Shown here in pieces: positions 57,701-64,000 of a stretch of 64,000 nucleotides of DNA (the stretch's first letter is position 1; the number at the start of each line of letters is the position of its first letter). The notes under the pieces were generated by a model. The model saw only the letters and a list, made by a program, of their open reading frames with translations, was not told the DNA's origin and made no database searches. The position numbers were made by a program, and so were the translations under genes. The stretch comes from Ectobius pallidus (Eukaryota > Arthropoda > Insecta > Blattodea > Ectobiidae). Location of the stretch: assembly GCA_964059195.1 (NCBI GenBank), contig CAXKWD010000007.1, positions 153,445,269-153,509,268 on the forward strand. Reading direction: 5' to 3'.

Positions 57701-60700
57701 ACAAAATTTTGCTTATTTGAAACTTGTGATATTTAATATTTCTTTTTCGAGTATTAATACAATTTAGTCCATCGCGACGTAATTTTTTTTTCAAAGAATA
57801 CGAGGATACTTCCAATTTGTATTATGGAAATATTACTTTTTTTACAGGAGTGGACAACTTAATGTCCCACTTCCCACAATATGGACACTTTAGGTCTTTA
57901 ATATAAATATCAAATAGCCTAAGTAACTGGCCTACTGGGCACATTTTAAAATGTTTAATTATTTAATCATCTTACCTTACCACTTGAGAACTAATTAATT
58001 TTTCTTTTATCATAGTGCAATAGCCTATGGCATTATTAAGTGCCAGAATGGTACTCTATGAGATTGTGTGGGGGACGGGAAAATGTCTGTATGTCTGTAT
58101 GTCTGTGTTTCTGTATGCGTGATAACTCAAATACCCTTCATCGGATTTTCACAAAACTTGGTATACACATTTATAACGTCCATGGGAAGAAGCCTATTGA
58201 TACTGGACCAAATCGGTTGACCGGTACCGGAATGTCTTCTCAATTATCTTATGTATGATGTTAAAGAGTTATTTTTAAATGTTGATTTAATTTTTTAATT
58301 TTTAAATGTTTTTAAAATGATTTGCCTATTAGGTAATTTGAGTTTTTTACATATTGAATAGTCTGTACTGTTATTTTACTCAATAGTTAATAATAATAAC
58401 AACATTAAAAATAATAAAAATTACAATAATAATATTAATAATAAAAAACAATAATAATAATGATGATAATAATGCTTTTCAAAGGGATGATGTCTACATT
58501 TTTATTTCCAGGCGTGGAGGTGACATAGGAAACCTTACAATAGACGAGCTATGGAGGGCAAAGGAGCTTTACGATTCGGCATATCATCCGGACACTGGAG
58601 AGAAGATGCTTCTGATTGGGCGTATGTCTGCACAGGTGCCACTGAATATGACAATCACTGGATTCATGATGACCTTTTACAAGTAAGTGAGAGCAAGTCT
58701 ACAACATCATTGTGTTAAGTAATGAGGAAATTATAGTCTATAAAGGTAAATTAGCTCTTGTAATACATACCAACAATAATTCTATTATTCCACTTGGAAT
58801 TCAGACATATTCTCACAGCCGCCTGAATCCTACACATTGAACCCTACCAATATGAGATACAAACAACAATGCAAAGGATTTAGTTTATAAAATTATAAAT
58901 TATAAATAAAATTATAAATTATAAAATTTATTCAACCTAATGCATGACTCATTTTACAATATCCAAAGTTTTTGCTTTTCATTTTGGCTACTCGTGCTTG
59001 TCATTCCTCTCTTACACATAATTTTTAATTATATGTTTTGCTTTTGATTTATGTTATTTACTATTTGCCTTGTTTTGTGAGTGTATTTGTGTATGCCATG
59101 TGTGTGAGTGTGTGTTTGTGTGTTTTGTAACGTCGCTTTGCCCTGAATTTTTTGTTTTATAATTTCCAGTGTTCACTGTTTTTTTGTTATTGTGCTGAGC
59201 TGAGCCAGAGCACGAGCTTTTGCTCATTCGGGCATCGGTTATGAATATTTGTTTTGTACTAATAAGGTAAATAAATATAAATAAAATATAAAAAAAAAAA
59301 AAAAAAAAAAATTTACGAGTTTGTCAAAATATGAGTGATAATACAGAGGAAACGGTGAACTGGAGCTGCCGCCAGCAAAATCTCGGCAACAGTATAAGTA
59401 ATATATTGCATTTAAATACTAGTGCAGGGTGTTTCTCTTGTGAACGGAGATGTGCAACGATATGTTGGCTTATATTTGTTGTTATATGATGAAGTGTTTT
59501 GTGAAAAGCCCTGGTAAAGTTTCTGACTAACACAAAGAAACAATGTTGGCTTGTATTTATTCTTTTATGAACAAGTATTTTGTTTAAAACCTTATTCAAA
59601 ATTGGTATGACTGGACACTGCACTATTTTTTAGCATGTTAACTATCTGAGAAGCTGCTTTTTTAGAAAGCATGTACTAAAAAGTCATTATGTGTGAAATG
59701 GTTAGTATTTTCTGATTCAACCCACACATAACCATCAAACTTTCTCCAGCAAAAGCAATTATGCCACATTCTTAAAAAAAAAAAATGTTCCTTTTGAAAA
59801 CGCATATTAACTTGGGGGACTGAGCAGCATTGTGCTATATGTTTTAGATTTGTCTGAGGTTCATGGGTTCATATGCCGTGGCTGTCCCGCTCATATAAGA
59901 AAAGGCTGTTTTGAAATTTACTTACTCTTTGATTTTACAAGTAGAATTGTAGGTAGAGAGATTGAGAGCTTGCTGTTAAGCACTTTGCTGGTTTTCTTGT
60001 CATCAAGTTTTAAAACGCCTCTGATTTCCAAGAAAACTACTTTATTCTCGAAGGCACCATAGCATCATACTTTTAAAATGAGACTTGCAAAGAATCTTTC
60101 ATACTTACCCATCTTTATTTCTAATTGCGAGCTTAATTTTTTATCTCTGACACTTATCAAGGGAGGACATACAGCTTTCGGTTAAATTCATAGATGAGAA
60201 ATAAGTGAATTTCATTATTTTTTCCTCAGCAATGAATTGCTCTACATCTTTCAATCTGACATACTCTTTATTGACTACTTCTAGAATTTCAAAATTAATC
60301 AAACAGTTACAATTAAGGGTAATTATTGTTACAAAATGGCAGCAACGTTTCGTGCACTAAAATGCCATTTCTATGATAATTTCCACAAATGGCAATATTT
60401 TTTAGTGATTCTTTTTTCTATCTAGTTGCAAACACCATTTTATGAACAACAACATCTACAATCTTTGGAATATCTATGTATAAGTATTTTTTATTAAATC
60501 AATTTTCTAACATTTTTTTTTCTGTTAAAATATATATATTTTTAAAAAAATAACTTTAATGTTAAATGAATGATTGTAGATAATGTTCTTCATATTATAT
60601 TAATAATACACAGAAAAGTAATCACTCAGAAATATTGATATTTGCGGAAGTTATCAAGGAAACGGCATTTCAGTACATGAAACGTGGCTGCCATTTTGAA

Positions 60701-61603
60701 ACGATAATTACCTGTAACCAGGGGCGGATCCAGAGAGACATTTTAGGGGGGGAACTGAAGTAAAGAGGGAAGTTTTTACTCATAAAAATTAATTATTCCC
60801 AGTACACAGTTAAAATCAAAATGAACATTTCGGTATTTTATTACAAATGTATTTCAAAATAATGAATGTCGTTGCTTTAATTTAAGTATTTGGGTTATGT
60901 TGTCTTTACACAATTTATTAGAATATTAAATTTTGAATAATTTGTGCTTAATGTTACAACTTTTGGGGGAGGAAATTTCCCCCATTTCCTCCCCCGTGGA
61001 TCCGCCCCTGCCTGTAACTGTAACAGTTTGATTAATTTGGAAAATAGTATGCAATTGTAGAAGTAGTCAATAAAGAGTACGTCAGAGTGCAAGATTGTAG
61101 AGGAATTCATTGCTGAGGAAAAAATAATGAAATTCACCTATTTCTCATCTATGAATTTCACCAAAAGCTGTATGTCCCCCCCTTAAATATTTATTATTGT
61201 GTTGTAAAATGTGTTTATATCTTCTGTATTAATACATATTTTGTCAAATAGTGATCTCAGAGAGAATAACGGGTGTGTGTTGTAATAGAATTTAGAGGTC
61301 AAGTCATATCTGCTCATAGATAACATTTCGACTCTATACTTCTGATAAAACCAGAGGAAACCAGAATACTGAACAACATGAAGTGACCTGGGAAATAATG
61401 TATAATATATGCTATATCTAATAGAAGTTAAGCAAAGAGCTAATTGCAGCAGGTCTAGACTGGCATAATTCTAGAAACAAAAATATGGATATTTCTGCAC
61501 AGAATCAGAAAATGAGGAAATTACTGGTACTACATCATCGTCGTCATCGTCGTCGTCATCGTCATCGTCGTCGTCATCGTCATCGTCGTCGTCATCGTCA
61601 TCG

Positions 61604-61641
<38 letters not shown>

Positions 61642-64000
61642 TCAATCATCACCATCATCACCATCAACATCATATCATCACCATCATCATCACCATCACC
61701 ACCATCATCATCACCATCACCATCACCATCACCATCACCATCACCATCATCATCATCATTATGTTATTTTTATTTTTAAGTTTCTGTCCATGAGCAGGTC
61801 CTTCACCTTGGCTTGCAAATTTTGCTCTCCATCTTCTCCTTTCCTTGCCTTCCTCTTTAAGTACCCAGTATTTTTCTCCTTTAAATCACATAGTAGCAGA
61901 ATTCTTAATCTTCTAATATCTGGAGTTTCCGCCAACTTTCCTTCGATAACGTCACAGCTGACAATTTCTTCTAAAGATTTTACCTATCCAGTTTGCTTCC
62001 CTATGAAGAATGCCGTCTCGTTCACTCTTCTCAGGATTCTGTAGCCTACATTTGTTTTATGTTTCTGTTCTTATTCGGCACCACATTTCAATACTTTCTA
62101 AGTTCTCCATTTTTCTTAGTGTCCATGTTTCCAATTCATATAAAGCAATGCTCTAGAATTTAGCACTTTAACAATTTCTTCCTCAGATCCAAGCTTGAAT
62201 TACTCTATAATAAAGTTTAAAATATTTATATATTAGAAAAAAAAAAAAGACCAGTTAGGCCTACCTCTTATTGGTGAATCCAATCTTGTGTTATCTGACT
62301 TTCTTGCTGCGGTCACTTTCGTCAGCAGATGCCCTAAATACTTGAACTGATCAAGATTTACAAGTTATCGGTTTCCTGTGATGATTTGCTTTGGTTCCTC
62401 CCTTTGCGATATTCTCACCATTTTGGACATGTCTATGTTGATTTCCATTCCATAGCTGCTTCATGTTTCCACTGGTCTGTCCACTGTATCTTCCAGAGTT
62501 TCTTCCTTCTTTGCCAACAGCCCCAGATTTTATATTATTTCTAGCCCATAAGTTCTTGCACATTGACCAAGTGTATGTGTTGCTCTAAAAGGCTCTGCTT
62601 ATAGTTAGTCCCTCAACAAGATTTCCTCCATGTTCTGAATAAAGTGAGAACCATAGCTTACTCTCTTCTCTACTGGCATTGGTATGTGAGTCCTTTGAAA
62701 GGAAGGTAAAGACAGTTAAAAAAAAAAAGCTGAAAATTACTACTCACTAATTTCATTAGGATAAAATTTACTGATTCCACTGCAGGGTTCGTTTGAAGTC
62801 TGACATCCTTCAAACGGGTCATGGACAGCTTGCCCAAAAATGCTGGCCCTTCCTTGCTTTATTCAAAATTGTCAATGAAAGAATAGAGAATAAAAATTAA
62901 AAAAAAAAAGAAATTGAAAATGAACTTTATTGAGGTCACTTCTTGTTTTTAAAACTTGTGTGAACAGTGTACTTTTCAAAAGTTAACACAATTGAGCTAT
63001 CTGATATTTCGGAATGAGAAAAAGCTAGTGCAGGTGCTGGATCCAGTTCAAGTAATGCTTCACATTTAAAAAATTGAAGGGGTTGAATAGTTGCTGGGAA
63101 ATAAATTGAATCCAAGCAATCCCCAAATCCGGAATTCTGGTGAAGATTTTTAAACTGCTTATCCGACCATATTAAAATGCCAAACAATTATCATACATTA
63201 GGCTGATAGAGGTTTAATTAAATTTTTCAGCTCATTAGCTCATGCCAGTTGCTATTTTCCTCTTTTCTTTTAGGATAAGCTACATAAAAATGTTTTTCTA
63301 TGACATTTGTGACATAAAAGATAGGTATAAACTGTCTGTAAGTGTCTTGGATAAAGCTAAGCTCCAAATCATTAAAAAAATTATTATTGGTAGCATGTTC
63401 ACATTCAAACATATAACTACTGTGACATTGACATTTCTGTCTGACAGTTCTTGTTAGTTATTAAGAAACTGTATGTTTCTGTTAGGTTAATCGTTTGATA
63501 CATTAAATCTATGCTGCTTTGCCTGTAGGAATTGAAAGTGAGGTTAAAATTTTAGGGTAAAACAGGCATGAAAAGGTATTATGTGAGGAGAGTCACAATT
63601 ACAGCAAGCCCTCCATTTGCAAAGTTTGGAAGTGACCACCCTAATCCTGTTTCATGAAAAAAAAAAATCTAATTGTGCTCTGCACTTTACAACTTCATAC
63701 CCAAGAGATATTTAGTAACTATGTATTTTTGTTTTGCAACAGGACAACCCCAGCAGTAATTTTCTGGCAGTGGGTGAATCAATCTTTCAACGCCCTTGTC
63801 AATTACACGAACAGAAGTGGAGATTCACCGATCACAAATACGTGAGTACAAAATAACTAGTATATCAATTTTCTGTTACAAAATAAAGAATTTATAATAA
63901 AACATTTAATAACATTTAATAACATTTAACCAACAGGAAAGAAAAACACCTGAAGAGAACTATCCATTGAGAAATTTTCAGCATGTCTTATTTTACGTAT
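48542..64000 (+). CDS. Sfxn1-3: Sideroflexin (SFXN1/3 group), 5' part, exons 1-3; gene continues past the window
   Basis: Coding exons 48542-48705, 58512-58682 and 63743-63841 join in phase and give 144 codons of a sideroflexin. Conserved blocks: [59 protein letters not shown] and [19 protein letters not shown]. The last corresponds to the segment just before the family's first hydrophobic helices. Sideroflexins are about 320 residues long, so a little under half is here. Known role: SFXN1 and SFXN3 carry serine into mitochondria for one-carbon metabolism and sit in the inner membrane without a cleaved presequence. The start ATG has A at -3. Introns are 9.8 and 5.1 kb. The donor after the third exon (AAATAC|GTGAGT) shows that the gene continues. 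Confidence 0.97.
48706..50419. other. Sideroflexin intron 1, first part: nothing recognised
   Basis: AT-rich. Loose TTCCA-type repeats lie at about 49910-49975. No exon or element could be supported. Confidence 0.4.
50420..50883. mobile_element. Possible hAT-like element with CGGGAC motifs
   Basis: The left side AGGGTGTTCATAT ... AAAAACGGGAC and the right side GGGAAAAACGGGACGAATGG with GGACCCC look like worn inverted ends. Related text (AGGGTGACCAGAAAACCC, CGGGACAGTCC) occurs at 54895-54990. Boundaries are uncertain. Confidence 0.35.
50884..54079. other. Sideroflexin intron 1, middle part: nothing certain
   Basis: The segment 52004-52110 (ATGGATCCTCGGTACG, repeated CGATACT) looks like one end of a hAT-like element, but no partner end was found. 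Open frames at 52730 and 53121 show no family features. Confidence 0.35.
54080..54190 (-). repeat. Dispersed repeat with CTTCCTCTACCTAT family, copy 3
   Basis: TATAGGTAGAGGAAGTATTG and TTCGACCCAGAAATTCGA, the inverse of the sequence at 955-1165. Two short TAGGTAGAGGAA units lie in tandem. Confidence 0.55.
54271..54808. mobile_element. MITE with AAATATTTCGGTG inverted ends
   Basis: The left end TAGGGTGTTAATGAATAACA then CCGAAATATTTTAC, and the right end GTAAAATATTTCGGTGCTGT then TCATTAAAACCCTG, pair over about 38 bases. TA follows on the right side; the left TA is altered. No coding region. Tc1/mariner superfamily is likely. Confidence 0.75.
55441..55788 (-). mobile_element. tRNA-derived SINE, family A, copy 3 (best preserved)
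   Basis: On the minus strand the A box TGGCCAAGACGG (55779-55768) and the B box GGTTCAAACCCC (55735-55724) are intact. A body and a poly-A tail (T-tract at 55441-55448) follow. The tRNA head has a Leu/Ser-type long variable part. This is the reference copy for those at 7327 and 31000. Confidence 0.8.
56150..57180 (-). repeat. Dispersed repeat with CTTCCTCTACCTAT family, longest copy
   Basis: It starts with GTGCCATAGGTACTACAGAT then AGAGGAAGTATTG and AATTCGAAGTTGAG, inverse of 955-1165, and reaches the ATGTCTGTGTG and CAATCTAGCTCC part that is inverse to 33432. A C-rich run (CCCACCCCCACC) lies at 56640 and (TA)n at 56915-56950. Insertions are likely. Confidence 0.45.
57181..58511. other. Unassigned intron DNA with repeat-like text
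   Basis: Two similar blocks (TTTTCTCGAAAACGGCTCCA at 57290 and 57575; TTGTATTTGGGT at 57185 and 57470) show a diverged tandem duplication of about 285 bases. The ATGTCTGTATGTCTG segment at 58080 recalls 57110. No gene. Confidence 0.4.
58512..58682 (+). CDS. Sfxn1-3: Sideroflexin exon 2
   Basis: The acceptor TTTATTTCCAG|GCG and donor TACAA|GTAAGT bound 171 nt. The exon encodes [40 protein letters not shown] and [13 protein letters not shown], the most conserved part of the N-terminal half of sideroflexins. No own start codon is used; the phase matches exons 1 and 3. Confidence 0.97.
58985..59311 (+). mobile_element. Retroposon 3' end with poly-A tail (sideroflexin intron 2)
   Basis: A T/G-rich 3' UTR-like segment with GCTGAGCTGAGCCAGAGCAC and TTTTGCTCATTCGGGCATCG leads to AATAAATATAAATAAAATAT and a 22-base A run at 59290-59311. 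This is the typical end of a LINE copy. No coding part is left. Confidence 0.6.
59312..60158. other. Unassigned intron DNA
   Basis: The open frames at 59324-59623 and 59832-60062 have no recognisable features. Confidence 0.4.
60159..61187. mobile_element. Fold-back element with a hAT-like insertion in its right arm
   Basis: The left arm 60159-60425 is inverted relative to the right arm, which is split into 60626-60718 and 61019-61187. Outer ends: AAGGGAGGACATACAGCTTT and the complement AAAGCTGTATGTCCCCCCCTT. The interruption in the right arm is exactly the hAT-like MITE 60719-61010. Family unknown, no coding. Confidence 0.85.
60719..61010. mobile_element. hAT-like MITE of 292 bp with 8-bp target duplication
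   Basis: The ends CAGGGGCGGATCCA and TGGATCCGCCCCTG are perfect inverted repeats of 14 bases, with loosely paired GGGGGG/CCCCCC inner parts. The 8-bp sequence CCTGTAAC is repeated exactly on both sides (60711-60718, 61011-61018). All marks fit a nonautonomous hAT. Confidence 0.93.
61532..61759 (+). repeat. Compound (CATCGT)/(CAT)/(CATCAC) microsatellite
   Basis: A CATCGTCGT array with an 18-21-bp higher order passes into pure CAT units and then CACCAT units. An open frame through it encodes His/Arg runs and has no support as a gene. Confidence 0.95.
61785..62480 (-). pseudogene. Decayed non-LTR retrotransposon ORF2, C-terminal part (sideroflexin intron 2)
   Basis: Read on the minus strand, pieces in shifting frames give [16 protein letters not shown], then [10 protein letters not shown], then a stretch corresponding to the [13 protein letters not shown] and [14 protein letters not shown] region, then a Lys/Arg-rich tail. 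This order (RT thumb, conserved YLG, the WIGH-type box) is typical of insect LINE ORF2. Many frameshifts and stops; an old copy. Confidence 0.7.
62481..63742. other. Sideroflexin intron 2, last part: nothing recognised
   Basis: AT-rich, with short A-tracts at about 62718 and 62900. No exon or element could be supported. Confidence 0.4.
63743..63841 (+). CDS. Sfxn1-3: Sideroflexin exon 3
   Basis: The acceptor TTGCAACAG|GAC and donor AAATAC|GTGAGT bound 99 nt encoding [18 protein letters not shown] and [14 protein letters not shown]. The NQSFNA and NYTNR motifs are family hallmarks. After this exon, 63842-64000 is intron with no further coding sequence. Confidence 0.96.

Noticed and set aside
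61485..61793. 102-codon frame rich in His and Arg
   Set aside because: It is the translation of a CAT/CGT microsatellite in an intron.
1..64000. CRISPR array, bacterial operons or origins
   Set aside because: No regular short repeats with unique spacers, no Shine-Dalgarno-linked gene clusters; the window has intron-containing animal genes.

Overview
The window looks like a stretch of a large, AT-rich, transposon-crowded insect nuclear genome. The two genes are split by introns of up to about 10 kb with GT-AG borders. The dispersed repeats (mariner, pogo-like, hAT-like, Harbinger-like, Helitron, non-LTR and gypsy elements, tRNA-derived SINEs) are of types common in insects. A polyneopteran such as a cockroach, termite or stick insect would fit, but that is inference from repeat style and intron size, not a species call.

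Two protein-coding genes are firmly supported. On the minus strand, 41412 to 25072, eight coding exons give a complete, in-frame 738-codon reading of Trabid/ZRANB1, a K29/K33/K63-directed OTU deubiquitinase with three NZF zinc fingers, an ankyrin ubiquitin-binding domain and the OTU catalytic domain. On the plus strand, from 48542 and running out of the right edge, the first three coding exons (144 codons) of a sideroflexin of the SFXN1/3 group are present, a mitochondrial inner-membrane serine carrier family. The two genes lie head to head about 7 kb apart. Between them are two damaged non-LTR retrotransposon copies, a 2.4-kb inverted-repeat element, a possible upstream exon with a short reading frame in front of Trabid, and a near-perfect X-box just upstream of the sideroflexin start.

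Layout. 1-25000: no gene; Helitron-like, mariner, hAT-like, SINE, Tc1-like, Harbinger-like and nested pogo-like elements separated by AT-rich DNA, with one promoter-like cluster (CRE, CCAAT, TATA) near 1.9 kb that has no obvious gene behind it. 25072-41412: Trabid, whose introns carry SINEs, a 1-kb pogo-like MITE, a mariner fold-back, a rearranged gypsy element with an exact 4-bp target duplication, and Helitron ends. 41413-48541: intergenic region as above. 48542-64000: sideroflexin exons 1-3 with repeat-filled introns, including a fold-back element whose right arm was later hit by a hAT-like MITE with a perfect 8-bp target duplication.

The most unusual global feature is the number of inverted-duplication (fold-back) structures. 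At least eleven were seen, and they are built from unrelated repeat families: LINE 3' ends, SINE heads, mariner, gypsy integrase and unclassified repeats. The genes do not form a pathway with each other. All calls were made by eye from translation, splice signals and repeat matching; no database search was run.
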